Of a stretch of DNA of 64,000 bases, positions 1 through 8,951 are shown piece by piece. This DNA comes from Paenibacillus piscarius. GTDB lineage: Bacteria; Bacillota; Bacilli; Paenibacillales; Paenibacillaceae. The stretch is from NCBI RefSeq assembly GCF_022234545.1, contig NZ_JAIEUI010000001.1, positions 230,799 to 294,798 of the forward strand, written 5' to 3'. Under the pieces are notes generated by a model, which ran no database searches, was not told the DNA's origin, and saw only the letters and a list, made by a program, of their open reading frames with translations. Both the position numbers and the translations under genes were made by a program. Numbering within the stretch: position 1 is the stretch's first letter; the number at the start of each line of letters is the position of its first letter.

Positions 1-114
1 GCAACATTCATCCATATGAAAGCAACGTTAAGCTATATATTATAACGGGTTTGTATGATTAAATACATAAAGAATACAGCATTTTCCCGGGATTCTATTC
101 CTGTCATAACCTGT

Positions 115-120
115 TATAAT
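115..120 (+). promoter_or_regulatory. Candidate -10 box upstream of the GH27 gene
   Basis: A perfect TATAAT lies 22 bases upstream of the alpha-galactosidase start. No good -35 box is visible at 16-18 bases, so an activator may be needed or the promoter may be weak. The rest of the first 141 bases is AT-rich and holds no gene that I can see. Confidence 0.4.
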
Positions 121-141
121 GCGAAAGGATGAGTACTGATT

Positions 142-1305
142 ATGGACAAACAGCAACAGCTTGGGTTAACTCCGCCGATGGGGTGGAATTCGTGGAATAC
201 TTTTACTTGGGATATTAATGAACAGCTGATCCGGGAAGCCGCGGATGCAATGGTGGCGGACGGATACAAGGATGCAGGGTACGAATACATTGTCATTGAC
301 GACTGCTGGAGCCTGAAGGAGCGGGATGAGCAGGGCAGATTGGTCGCCGACCCGGAGAAATTCCCCAACGGAATGAAGGCGCTTGCAGATTACATTCACT
401 CCAAAGGACTGAAGTTCGGGATGTACTCCTGTGTGGGGACGCATACCTGTGCGGGTTATCCGGGCAGCTTCGAGCATGAATTCCAGGATGCCGCTTCACT
501 GGCCGAATGGGGTGTAGACTTCCTGAAGTATGACTACTGCTTCAAGCCCAGACATATGTCGGGAGAGCTGCTGTACAAACGGATGAGTCTTGCGCTTAAG
601 AACTGCGGACGGGATATTCTCTTCTCCGCATGCAACTGGGGTGAGGATAATGTCTACCAGTGGATTCGTGAATCCGGCGCGCATATGTACCGGTCTACCG
701 GAGATATTCAGGACAGCTGGGAATCGATCAAGACGCTGGCCCTGTCGCAGCTCGATAAAGCTGCCTACACCGGGGCTTACTGCCACAATGACCTGGATAT
801 GCTCGTCGTGGGCATGTACGGGGGCAGCAACAGTGACTTCATCGGAAGCCAGATTGGCGGCTGCACGGATGTGGAGTACAAGACGCATTTCTCGCTGTGG
901 AGCCTGATGGGGTCCCCGCTGATGATCGGCAGTGATATCCGCAAGGCGAATGAAGCGACCAAGAACATTCTGCTCAACCCCGATCTGATTGCGATCAACC
1001 AGGATATCGAGGGCCGCGGTGCTTACCGGATCAAGCCGGAGCCGCAGTGGTTCCATACCAATGAAGTGTTCATGCTGGTAAAGGTACTGGCAGACGGTGA
1101 CCTGGCGATCGGCTTCTTCAACCTGAGCGATGGTCAGAGAGAGATGTCGCTGCAATTCTGGGATTTCGGGCTTCCGTATGCCTCCGGCAAATCGCTGTCC
1201 CTGTATGACTGCTGGGAGCACAAGGAGCTTGGGGTGTTCAGAGAACGCTACGCGCCGGTCGTGCCGGCCCATGACTGTCTGATTGTACGGGCCAAGATCG
1301 TCTGA
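142..1305 (+). CDS. GH27 alpha-galactosidase (melibiase)
   Basis: Predicted to release terminal alpha-1,6-galactose from galacto-oligosaccharides or galactomannan side chains. The 387-residue protein opens with the GH27 signature LTPPMGWNSWNTF and has VIDDCW near residue 51. Asp131 in FLKYDYC fits the nucleophile and Asp188 in RSTGDIQ the acid/base. A short beta-sandwich domain follows from about residue 300. No signal peptide is seen, so it should act in the cytoplasm on imported sugars. AAGGATG about ten bases upstream supports the ATG. A small zinc-ribbon gene follows after 15 bases, probably in the same transcript. The family call is firm; the natural substrate is inferred. Confidence 0.93.
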   Translation: MDKQQQLGLTPPMGWNSWNTFTWDINEQLIREAADAMVADGYKDAGYEYIVIDDCWSLKERDEQGRLVADPEKFPNGMKALADYIHSKGLKFGMYSCVGTHTCAGYPGSFEHEFQDAASLAEWGVDFLKYDYCFKPRHMSGELLYKRMSLALKNCGRDILFSACNWGEDNVYQWIRESGAHMYRSTGDIQDSWESIKTLALSQLDKAAYTGAYCHNDLDMLVVGMYGGSNSDFIGSQIGGCTDVEYKTHFSLWSLMGSPLMIGSDIRKANEATKNILLNPDLIAINQDIEGRGAYRIKPEPQWFHTNEVFMLVKVLADGDLAIGFFNLSDGQREMSLQFWDFGLPYASGKSLSLYDCWEHKELGVFRERYAPVVPAHDCLIVRAKIV

Positions 1306-1320
1306 CAGGCAGCCACAACA

Positions 1321-1518
1321 ATGAGCAGAACATGCAGAAAATGCGGCGTCCCCTTAATGACCGATGATGTGGCGATCTACCTGAAGCTGGTCACCCGCAA
1401 TGCCCAGGATTTCCTGTGCATCGATTGTCTCGGGGAACAGCTGAAATGCGGCCGTGAGCCGATTGAGAAGCTGATCAAATATTTCCGGGAATCCGGCAAA
1501 TGTGTGTTGTTCCGTTAG
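1321..1518 (+). CDS. Small zinc-ribbon-like protein (65 aa)
   Basis: A 65-residue protein with two Cys pairs, CRKC near residue 5 and CIDC near residue 33, plus two later cysteines. This is the layout of a treble-clef or zinc-ribbon fold. It starts 15 bases after the alpha-galactosidase stop, so the two are probably co-transcribed. The ribosome site is weak (ACAGGCAG). The conserved-looking tail LIKYFRESGKCVLF suggests a real small protein and not a chance ORF. I do not recognise a function. A role in DNA or RNA binding or as a metal-bound accessory protein is only a guess from the Cys pattern. Confidence 0.7.
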   Translation: MSRTCRKCGVPLMTDDVAIYLKLVTRNAQDFLCIDCLGEQLKCGREPIEKLIKYFRESGKCVLFR

Positions 1519-1534
1519 TACCTGCCCCAAAATC

Positions 1535-1573
1535 AGAGACAGCTCTGTCCCCAAGGCGAGTGGGACAGAGTTG
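1535..1573 (+). terminator. Hairpin after the zinc-ribbon gene
   Basis: CTCTGTCCC at 1541-1549 pairs perfectly with GGGACAGAG at 1560-1568, and the stem extends through an ACA/TGT pair. There is no run of T after it, so it may protect an mRNA end and not be a strong intrinsic terminator. Confidence 0.45.
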
Positions 1574-1660
1574 TTCAGTGAGAGCAACAGTGGACGCAAT
1601 TACGTTGTCTGCCAAGTAAGGGTAAACAGACTGCATCAAGATTTCGACTGAAAAAAACGG

Positions 1661-1716
1661 AAACCCTGGTTTGTAGCAGCCGCATGCAGCGTGCGCTTAC
1701 AAGCCGGGTTTTTTTG
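1661..1716 (+). terminator. Intrinsic terminator with a long stem
   Basis: AAACCCTGG then TTGTA at the left pair with TACAAGCC then GGGTT at the right, and a run of seven T follows. It lies between the zinc-ribbon gene and the response regulator, so it should separate those transcripts. Its sequence resembles the terminator at 40561-40616. Confidence 0.75.
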
Positions 1717-1737
1717 TGATGAAAAGAGGGGGATAAC

Positions 1738-3309
1738 ATGTTCAGAGTATTGCTGGTAGATGACGAGGTCTATGTCCGCAAAGGGCTGCTGGAGCTGATT
1801 CCTTGGGAATCGCTCTCCTTCTGTGTCGCAGGTGAGGCGGACAATGGTGCGCAGGCGCTGGAACTGATGGAGGCAGTGCGTCCTGATCTGGTCATTACAG
1901 ATATCCGCATGCCGACACTGGATGGGCTGGAACTGATCCGGCGGCTGCGGGAGCAGGGTCATGCTGAGCTGATATTCATGGTTATCAGCGGCTTCAACGA
2001 CTTCCAGTATGCTCAGCAGGCGCTGCGCTACGGGGTGCACGACTATCTGCTTAAGCCGATTGACGAGGAGGAGATGACCGCTGCGCTGCGCAAGCTGTCC
2101 TATGCGCTGGGCCGGAAGCGGATTGCCGCGCAGAACAATGAGGATCTGACCACCAGCGCAATCATGGAGGCGCTGGTGCAGGACATCCTCCAGCCTGAGG
2201 AGGCTCACCCTTATGCAGTAGCGCTGGGGCTGGAGGAAGAATGCTGCTTCATCTATGCTGTATGCGAGGTCTATGCCGCTGCGCCGGACAAGCGAGCGAC
2301 CTTGAAAGTCTTCCAGGAGGCATTGTATTCACTGGATGCGGGAGGCCCCGGCATCCCCGTTCTGGAGCAGCAGCCGGGAGTGTTTGGAATGCTGCTCTGC
2401 ACAAGCCGGATCGGCGGAGAGGGCAAAGGCTTGAAGCAGCCGCTGGAGCAGCTTCGTGGCGGGCTGGCCGGGCGGCTGAAGGCGGAGGTGGGTCTCTATG
2501 CAGGGGAAGCGGTGGAATCGTTGGCTTATGTCCACCGCTCCTATGAACAAGCCAACGAAGCGGTGAAGCATAAATATGCCGAGCCTGCAGGGGTGATTCT
2601 ATACGGGCAGATAAGGGAGCAGCCGCTGTATGTGTTCGATCTGAATCCGGTCCTGACCGCCAAGCTGATACTGGAGCTGGAGGAGGGCAGACTGGAAGCC
2701 TGCCGGCAGACGGTGGAAGGCATATTCACGCTGTTCCGGGAGCAGCGCTTCACCCCGCAGGCCGTCAGCGGCTCCTTGTCCCGGTGTATGACGGGCATCC
2801 TCGGTGTGGTGAAGGAGATGGACGGTACGGAGGAGGAGATGCTGCGGCTGAAGGCACTGGCGGAAGCGGACCTGGGGCAGTGGAGCCTGCAGATGCTGCA
2901 GGAGCAGTTCCTTCTGGCAATCAGCGAGGCAGCGGTGTATATTGCGCAGCTCCGCAAGCAGAACAGCCTGGGCGGAATCAAGCCGGTCAAGCAATATATT
3001 GATACCCATTACCATGAGAATATCAGCCTGAAGAGCATAGCTGCAGGGTTCTATATGAATGCTGTCTACTTGGGGCGTCTGTTCCGCAAAACCTATGGTG
3101 TCTATTTCAACGAATATCTGCTGGAGCTGAGGATCCGCGAGGCGAAGAAGCTGCTGCGGCAGAGCGATTTGCGGATGTATGAGATTGCTGGCCGGGTCGG
3201 CTTTCAGAATTCCGATTATTTTGTCACCCAATTCGAGAAGCTCGAACAGCAGACCCCCTCCGAATACCGGAATATGCTGATCGGCGGGAATAACGGGGCA
3301 GGGCGATGA
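1738..3309 (+). CDS. YesN-type response regulator, REC plus AraC HTH
   Basis: Transcription regulator of a two-component pair. Residues 1-120 form a receiver domain: acidic DDE near residue 8, phospho-acceptor Asp55 in VITDIRMP and Lys in LLKPID. A long middle region of about 300 residues links it to an AraC-type double helix-turn-helix at about 430-520 (ISLKSIAAGFYMNAVYLGRLF, then IAGRVGFQNSDYF). Its stop overlaps the kinase start as ATGA, so the two are translationally coupled. It most likely controls the importer starting at 5.16 kb. The family is certain from the domain order; the target is inferred from position. Confidence 0.92.
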   Translation: MFRVLLVDDEVYVRKGLLELIPWESLSFCVAGEADNGAQALELMEAVRPDLVITDIRMPTLDGLELIRRLREQGHAELIFMVISGFNDFQYAQQALRYGVHDYLLKPIDEEEMTAALRKLSYALGRKRIAAQNNEDLTTSAIMEALVQDILQPEEAHPYAVALGLEEECCFIYAVCEVYAAAPDKRATLKVFQEALYSLDAGGPGIPVLEQQPGVFGMLLCTSRIGGEGKGLKQPLEQLRGGLAGRLKAEVGLYAGEAVESLAYVHRSYEQANEAVKHKYAEPAGVILYGQIREQPLYVFDLNPVLTAKLILELEEGRLEACRQTVEGIFTLFREQRFTPQAVSGSLSRCMTGILGVVKEMDGTEEEMLRLKALAEADLGQWSLQMLQEQFLLAISEAAVYIAQLRKQNSLGGIKPVKQYIDTHYHENISLKSIAAGFYMNAVYLGRLFRKTYGVYFNEYLLELRIREAKKLLRQSDLRMYEIAGRVGFQNSDYFVTQFEKLEQQTPSEYRNMLIGGNNGAGR

Positions 3310-5051
3310 AGAGATTCCTGAATGCGCTGAAATTGCGCGATAAGCTGCTGCTGATGTATATGCTGTCCGTATTCCTTCCCATTGTTCTTACCAATGTAGT
3401 GTTCTACCAGGTGACCGCCTCCAATATCCGCAACCAGAAGATCCGTGATGCGGACATGGCGCTGAACAACCTGAAGAACGATCTGCGGGTGATAGTAGAC
3501 CAGGGGGTGGGCCTGTCCTATTCGCTGTATACCGATTCAATCTTCAACAGAACCATCTCCCGCAGATTTGCCAGCCAAAAGGAGTATGTGGATATCTTCA
3601 ATTCCTATCTGAGAGGAGCATTGGATGACCGGAACATCCAGTGGGTCCGCCGGTACATGGTCTATACGGACAATCCCACCATTCTGGCCTCGGGTTATAT
3701 GGACCGCCTGAGCGCCGGGGAACGCAGGTCTGACTGGTATACCCGATCGCTGGCCTTTGCGGCCTCTTATCCGGCCTTTGTCTACGCCGACCAGAAGTTC
3801 AGCCTTATCCAGCGTCTTAATAATTACAATACCGGCGGCTTCGAGCAGCTCGTGAAGATTGATCTGAACATGGAACAGATCCAGCAGCTCTTCAGGGGCA
3901 GCGGATTCGACGGTAAGGTGTATCTGGTGGACCCGCAGGGGCGGGTGCAATACAGCAATGCTGCAGGCGGCTACGTGCAGGAGGTCTATTACCACGATCT
4001 CCGTCTGTCTAAAAGCTCGCACAGCTTCCGCGCCGCCTACAGCGGTATTACCTATCTGGAGGGCTGGGCGCTGCAGGGCGTGCTGGACGAGCAGAGTGTA
4101 CTGAAGGAGGTCCGCCAATCAAGATCCTTCGTCATCTGGCTGGCCTGTATCAACTTTGTGCTGCCCACGGTAATTCTGGCTATGATGTCAAGGTCCATCC
4201 ATGTCCGGCTGGTGCGGATTCTGAAGCATATGAAGAAGGTAAAGGCCCAGAACTTTCAGACCATTCCCCCTGGGGAAGCGAGGGACGAGATTGGGCAGTT
4301 GACCGAGGAATTTAACCGGATGACCGAGACCATTCATAGTCTGATTAAAGAGGTGTATGTGGCGGATATCCAGAAGAAGAACCTGGAGCTGAAGCAGCAG
4401 CAGGCCCGGCTGCATGCCCTTCACAGCCAGATCAACCCCCACTTCCTGTTCAATTCACTGGAATCGGTGCGGATGCGCAGTATTATCAAGGGGGAGACAG
4501 AGACAGCGAAGGTCATTAAACACATGGCCAAAATGTTCCGTAAATCGCTCTCCTGGAGCAGTAATGACGTGACGGTCCGTGAAGAGCTGGAGCTGATCGA
4601 GAGCTTCCTCACTATCCAGCAATACCGCTTCGGAGACAAGCTGGAATCCAGCATTGTGGCTGACCCTGCAGCACTGGATATGCGCATTCCCAAGATGGTG
4701 CTGCTGCCGTTCGTGGAGAATGCCAGCATCCACGGTATTGAATCCAGCCCCGGTAAGGGTGTTATCGTAATTACTGTTGCACTGGAACAGGACCGGCTGT
4801 TCTTCCGGTTTGAAGACAACGGCATCGGCATAGACCAAGATAAGCGGGAGGAACTGCTCCGGTATCTGGAGGAGGACGAGGATATCGGCGAGCGGGTCGG
4901 CATGAAGAATGCGTACTGCCGCCTGAAGCTATGCTACAGCACCGGCTTTGCGTTTGCGGTGAATAGCCGCTGCGGGGAGGGAACGGTGATTGAAATCGGA
5001 CTTCCGCTGCCGGACGGGCAGCCACAGAAGGGAAATAATATGTTTTCCTAA
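3306..5051 (+). CDS. YesM-type sensor histidine kinase
   Basis: Membrane sensor that should phosphorylate the regulator overlapping it upstream. The 581 residues show a first membrane helix at about 13-33, an extracellular sensing region, a second helix at about 275-295 and a HAMP domain to about 350. The His_kinase motif is SQINPHFLFNSLES with His379, followed by an HATPase domain with the N box FVENASIHG and a DNGIGI G box. The ligand is probably a sugar or oligosaccharide, because the next genes encode a lipoprotein importer. ATG overlaps the regulator stop. Confidence 0.92.
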   Translation: MKRFLNALKLRDKLLLMYMLSVFLPIVLTNVVFYQVTASNIRNQKIRDADMALNNLKNDLRVIVDQGVGLSYSLYTDSIFNRTISRRFASQKEYVDIFNSYLRGALDDRNIQWVRRYMVYTDNPTILASGYMDRLSAGERRSDWYTRSLAFAASYPAFVYADQKFSLIQRLNNYNTGGFEQLVKIDLNMEQIQQLFRGSGFDGKVYLVDPQGRVQYSNAAGGYVQEVYYHDLRLSKSSHSFRAAYSGITYLEGWALQGVLDEQSVLKEVRQSRSFVIWLACINFVLPTVILAMMSRSIHVRLVRILKHMKKVKAQNFQTIPPGEARDEIGQLTEEFNRMTETIHSLIKEVYVADIQKKNLELKQQQARLHALHSQINPHFLFNSLESVRMRSIIKGETETAKVIKHMAKMFRKSLSWSSNDVTVREELELIESFLTIQQYRFGDKLESSIVADPAALDMRIPKMVLLPFVENASIHGIESSPGKGVIVITVALEQDRLFFRFEDNGIGIDQDKREELLRYLEEDEDIGERVGMKNAYCRLKLCYSTGFAFAVNSRCGEGTVIEIGLPLPDGQPQKGNNMFS

Positions 5052-5082
5052 GCAGGAGGTATGGTTTTCCGGGTAAACAAGA

Positions 5083-5121
5083 AAGCGGTTACTTGATATA
5101 TTTAGGAGGCTTACAAGCGGT
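5083..5121 (+). promoter_or_regulatory. Direct repeat AAGCGGT upstream of the lipoprotein gene
   Basis: AAGCGGT occurs at 5083 and again at 5115, 32 bases apart or about three helical turns, between the kinase and the binding-protein gene. The first copy also lies in a loose catabolite-responsive-element match at 5080-5093. This could be the operator of the AraC-type regulator at 1.7 kb, but there is no third copy to compare. Confidence 0.3.
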
Positions 5122-5157
5122 AAGTAATTCCAGAATCAAAAGGGGGATATGATCAAC

Positions 5158-6837
5158 ATGTTCAAAAAAAAGGTGCTCACCGCGGGCCTGGTGCTGGCCT
5201 TAATGGCAGGATTGGCCGGGTGCAGCTCACCCGGGAATACAGGCAACAGCGCTGCACCCGGTAATACTTCGGATAACAAGGGTGATACTCCAGTTACATT
5301 CAAGTATTTCAGCTTCGGCGGTCCCAAGAAGCAGGTGCTGGCCAGCGAGACAGACATCGGCAGGGAGCTGCAGAAGCAGACAGGCGTGGACTGGAATATT
5401 GAATACCTGGTCGGCGATGGGGATACCAAAGCGGGCGTGATGATTGCCAGCGGCGATTATCCCGATATTATCGACTCCAGCGGTCAGATGGCCAAGCTGA
5501 TGGATGCCGGTGCTTTCATCCCGCTTGATGACCTGATTGACAAGTACGGTCCGAACATCAAGCGCGTCTACGGGCCGTATTACGATAAGTTCAGACAGAA
5601 GGACGGCAAGCTGTACTTCTTCCCGTACGGCGCGAATATCGGCTATCTGCCGGAGCCTAACTTCCAGACGGGATTCTATCTGCAGCGCGCGGTTCTGAAG
5701 GAGTTCAATTATCCCAAGATCAAGACACTCGACGAGTATTTTGATCTGATTAAGAAGTATAAGGAGAAGCATCCGAAGGTGAACGGACAGGATACCATCG
5801 GCTTTGCCACCTCCGCCGGCGAGCAGGGCAGCTTTTATACGCTGCAGAATCCGGCCATGCATCTGGCAGGCTCACCCAACGACGGCAGTACGATTATCGA
5901 TATGAAGACCTATGAAGCGAAGCTGGTGGCCGGCTCGGACTATCAGAAGCGGTGGATTCAGAAGCTGAATCAGGCGAATGCTGAAGGTCTGGTAGATCCG
6001 GAATCCTTTACCATGAACAAAGACCAGTACCTGGCCAAGCTGACCTCCGGGCGTGTACTGGGCTACTTCAACTACTCCTGGCAGGTGGGCGATGCCACGA
6101 ACAATCTGAAGAAGGCCGGAGATGATGACAAGCGCTACCTGGCGCTGCCGATTGTTTTTGACAAGGAGACCACAGATCAATATATTGACCCTCCGGGCTT
6201 CGTCAACAACTATGGCGTCGGAATTACAGTGAAGGCCAAGGACCCGGTGCGGATTATCAAGTATTTCGACAATCTGCTCAAGGAAGAGAACCAGATTCTC
6301 GTACAATGGGGCATCAAGGATGTCAGCTATTCTGTGAACGACCAGGGCCGCTTCTACTTCGCGAACGATGAACAGCGGCAGCTTCATGAAGACCCGGAGA
6401 AGACGCTGAAATTCGGCTTCGACTACTTCAACTACAGCTGGCCGCGTTACGGCAGCAGCTCCATTCTGCAGGATGGCAACGCTTATGGCCCGGGAGGCCA
6501 GCCGGAGGTCGCCACCTTCAGCTATACCGAAGGGGATAAGAAGATTCTGGCCGCCTATGGGGTCAAGACGTTCAGCGAGCTGTTCAGCCAGCCGGAGGAG
6601 CGTCCCTGGTTCCCGGCCTGGTCGATTGCCCTGGAGCAAGGATCACCGGAGCGGATGTTCATTACCAAGGCAGATGATCTGCAGCGGGCCAGTCTGCCGT
6701 CGATGATTCTGGACACTCCGGCCAACTTCAACAAGAATTGGGAGGAGTATATGAACCAGTTCAACAAGCTGGACAAGAAGGTCTATGAGGATTTCATAAC
6801 CAAGGCTGTGAAGGACCGCATTGCCGGTAAGTGGTAA
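5158..6837 (+). CDS. Extracellular sugar-binding lipoprotein, LplA type
   Basis: Solute-binding protein of a CUT1-type ABC importer. A lipoprotein signal (MFKKKVLTAGLVLALMAG, then lipobox LAGC) is followed by a Ser/Gly/Asn-rich linker and a family 1 binding fold. The size, near 559 residues, fits the large LplA/YtcQ group that binds oligosaccharides. I chose ATG 5158 because AGGGGG at 5141-5146 sits 11 bases away; the ATG at 5149 would be only two bases from it. It is followed by two LplB/LplC-type permeases. The cargo is unknown. No ATPase gene is present, so a shared MsmX-like ATPase must be assumed. Confidence 0.9.
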   Translation: MFKKKVLTAGLVLALMAGLAGCSSPGNTGNSAAPGNTSDNKGDTPVTFKYFSFGGPKKQVLASETDIGRELQKQTGVDWNIEYLVGDGDTKAGVMIASGDYPDIIDSSGQMAKLMDAGAFIPLDDLIDKYGPNIKRVYGPYYDKFRQKDGKLYFFPYGANIGYLPEPNFQTGFYLQRAVLKEFNYPKIKTLDEYFDLIKKYKEKHPKVNGQDTIGFATSAGEQGSFYTLQNPAMHLAGSPNDGSTIIDMKTYEAKLVAGSDYQKRWIQKLNQANAEGLVDPESFTMNKDQYLAKLTSGRVLGYFNYSWQVGDATNNLKKAGDDDKRYLALPIVFDKETTDQYIDPPGFVNNYGVGITVKAKDPVRIIKYFDNLLKEENQILVQWGIKDVSYSVNDQGRFYFANDEQRQLHEDPEKTLKFGFDYFNYSWPRYGSSSILQDGNAYGPGGQPEVATFSYTEGDKKILAAYGVKTFSELFSQPEERPWFPAWSIALEQGSPERMFITKADDLQRASLPSMILDTPANFNKNWEEYMNQFNKLDKKVYEDFITKAVKDRIAGKW

Positions 6838-6925
6838 GGCTCTCCTGCAGAGATTAACAGAAGCCCGGGGGCCGAAGGGCTCCCGGAGCTTCAACTCATC
6901 AAGGCGAGGAAGGGAGTTAGATGAA

Positions 6926-7897
6926 GTGGAGAAACCTGTATATGCTGTGTCTCCGACCTCCGGTGCGGGGAGAGCGGAAGTAGGCAGAACAAAGCGTTTT
7001 TGGAGCCTGCTGATTCAGCAGAAGACTCTGGCCTTTATGTGCATTCCGTTTGTGCTGTGGGCGTTCGTATTCAAATATCTGCCGATTTGGGGCTGGACCA
7101 TGGCCTTTCAGAACTTCAAGCCGGCGCGGAGCTTCAGCCAACAGGAATGGGTGGGGCTCAAGAACTTCCGGGTGCTGTTCGAGGACAATACGTTCTACCG
7201 GGTGCTGCGCAATACGCTGGTTATGAGCTCTATTCAACTGGTCTTGGGCTTCGTTACCGCGATCACTCTGGCTCTGCTGCTTAATGAGCTGAAGAATCTG
7301 GTATTTAAGCGTGTCGTTCAGACCGTCAGTTACTTGCCGCACTTTATATCCTGGGTCGTTGCCTCCAGCATTGTGCTGACGGTGCTGTCGCCGGACGGTA
7401 TTGTGAACCTGCTGCTGACCAAGCTGCACCTGCTGGATCAGCCTGTGCTCTGGATGGCCAAGGGGAATTATTTCTGGGGAATCCTGGCTACCACCCAGGT
7501 GTGGAAGGACGTGGGCTGGAATACTATCATCTATCTGGCCGCAATGACCTCCATTGATCCTGCCCAATACGAAGCAGCTGAAATTGATGGAGCCAGCCGG
7601 TTTCAGCGGATGCTTAATATTACCCTGCCGGGCCTGAAGCCGGTTATTATTATTCTGTTAATTATGAATCTGGGCAATATCCTGGAATCCGGCTTTGAGC
7701 CGCAATATTTGCTCGGCAACGGCATGAATCTGGAATTCTCGGAGAACCTGGATATTTTCGTACTGAAATACGGCTTGGGTATGGGCAGCTTCTCCCTGGG
7801 AACGGCCGCAGGCATATTCAAGACTGTGGTCAGCTTCATCTTCCTGTTCTCCGCTAACTCTATTGCCAAGCGGATGGGCGAGAGCAGACTATTCTAA
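6926..7897 (+). CDS. ABC sugar permease, LplB type
   Basis: Inner subunit of the importer served by the lipoprotein just upstream. The 323 residues have about six membrane helices and the EAA loop EAAEIDGASRFQRMLNITLP, which docks the ATPase. The open frame extends back to 6821 inside the previous gene, but GTG 6926 has GGAAGGGAG at 6909-6916 and gives the usual family length, so I prefer it. The first 30 residues are hydrophilic and precede the first helix. The partner permease follows after 15 bases. Confidence 0.9.
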   Translation: MEKPVYAVSPTSGAGRAEVGRTKRFWSLLIQQKTLAFMCIPFVLWAFVFKYLPIWGWTMAFQNFKPARSFSQQEWVGLKNFRVLFEDNTFYRVLRNTLVMSSIQLVLGFVTAITLALLLNELKNLVFKRVVQTVSYLPHFISWVVASSIVLTVLSPDGIVNLLLTKLHLLDQPVLWMAKGNYFWGILATTQVWKDVGWNTIIYLAAMTSIDPAQYEAAEIDGASRFQRMLNITLPGLKPVIIILLIMNLGNILESGFEPQYLLGNGMNLEFSENLDIFVLKYGLGMGSFSLGTAAGIFKTVVSFIFLFSANSIAKRMGESRLF

Positions 7898-7912
7898 CAG
7901 GAGGTGCAGTTC

Positions 7913-8830
7913 ATGGCATCGGTTACATCGTCCCGCTTACGCCACAGCAGCCTGGGGGACCGGATTTTTGACATTTGCAATGTGATTTTCATGATATGCC
8001 TGATGATTGTTACGATGTATCCCTTCGTTAATATGATCGCAGTGTCCTTCAATGACGCGAACGATGCAGTACGGGGCGGTATCTATTTGTGGCCGCGGGA
8101 ATGGACCTTAAGCAACTATAAGTATATTTTCGGTGAATCGGATATTTATCATGCCACATTGATCTCGCTGCTGCGTACACTGCTGGGTACCTCGGTGTCG
8201 GTATTCTGTACAGCAATGCTGGCCTTCACGCTCAGCCGCCAGGAATTTGTGCTGCGCAGGTTCGTTACGCTGTTCTTTGTCATTACGATGTATTTCAGTG
8301 GAGGGCTGATTCCCGGTTACCTGCTGATCCGCAATCTGGGCCTGACCGATTCCTTCTGGGTCTATATTGTTCCGGGGGTTATCGGCGTATTCAATATGAT
8401 CATTATCCGTTCCTTCATTGAAGGACTGCCCGAAGGCATTCTGGAATCGGCCCGGATCGACGGCGCCGGCGAATTCACCACCTTCCTCCGGGTCGTACTG
8501 CCGCTGACGATTCCTGCCATGGCAACGGTATCGCTGTTCGTTGCTGTAGGCCAGTGGAATTCCTGGTTCGATGTCTTCCTCTACAATTCATCGAATATCA
8601 AATTAAGCACCCTGCAATACGAGCTGATGAAGATTCTCCAGACCACGAATACCTCGGCCACGGCCGGGGCGGTAGAGGCTTATCAGTCTGCGGAGAATGT
8701 AGTCCGGGTGACACCTACCTCGTTGCGGGCAACCATGACGATCATCGCCAGTGTTCCGATTCTGATGGTCTATCCGTTCCTGCAGCGCTATTTCGTACAG
8801 GGAATGACGGTCGGCGGCGTGAAGGGTTAA
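7913..8830 (+). CDS. ABC sugar permease, LplC type
   Basis: Second membrane subunit of the same importer, 305 residues and about six helices. The EAA-type loop reads ESARIDGAGEFTTFLRVVLP. ATG 7913 lies eight bases after a perfect AGGAGG at 7899-7904; an upstream in-frame GTG at 7904 overlaps that site and is less likely. The C-terminal end FVQGMTVGGVKG is typical of LplC/YesQ proteins. It is the last gene of the operon, closed by the hairpin at 8845-8896. Confidence 0.92.
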   Translation: MASVTSSRLRHSSLGDRIFDICNVIFMICLMIVTMYPFVNMIAVSFNDANDAVRGGIYLWPREWTLSNYKYIFGESDIYHATLISLLRTLLGTSVSVFCTAMLAFTLSRQEFVLRRFVTLFFVITMYFSGGLIPGYLLIRNLGLTDSFWVYIVPGVIGVFNMIIIRSFIEGLPEGILESARIDGAGEFTTFLRVVLPLTIPAMATVSLFVAVGQWNSWFDVFLYNSSNIKLSTLQYELMKILQTTNTSATAGAVEAYQSAENVVRVTPTSLRATMTIIASVPILMVYPFLQRYFVQGMTVGGVKG

Positions 8831-8844
8831 TCCGGCAGCCAAGA

Positions 8845-8896
8845 AAAGCCAACGTCTGCAGGCCATCGTAAGATGGTCCTGGACGTTGGCTTTTTC
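8845..8896. terminator. Bidirectional terminator between convergent genes
   Basis: AAAGCCAACGTC at 8845-8856 pairs with GACGTTGGCTTT at 8882-8893, with further pairing of GGCCATC and GATGGTC inside. A T run follows on the plus strand and A residues precede the stem, so it can end both the permease operon and the minus-strand SLH gene. Confidence 0.85.
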
Positions 8897-8951
8897 TTGT
8901 TTAGAATTGGTGATTTTGTTCAATCAGCTTGCTGCGCTTGTTATAGCCGCA

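Noticed and set aside
1519..1737. Riboswitch or T-box leader before the response regulator
   Set aside because: The gap holds two hairpins, of which the last is a normal terminator. I found no conserved riboswitch core.
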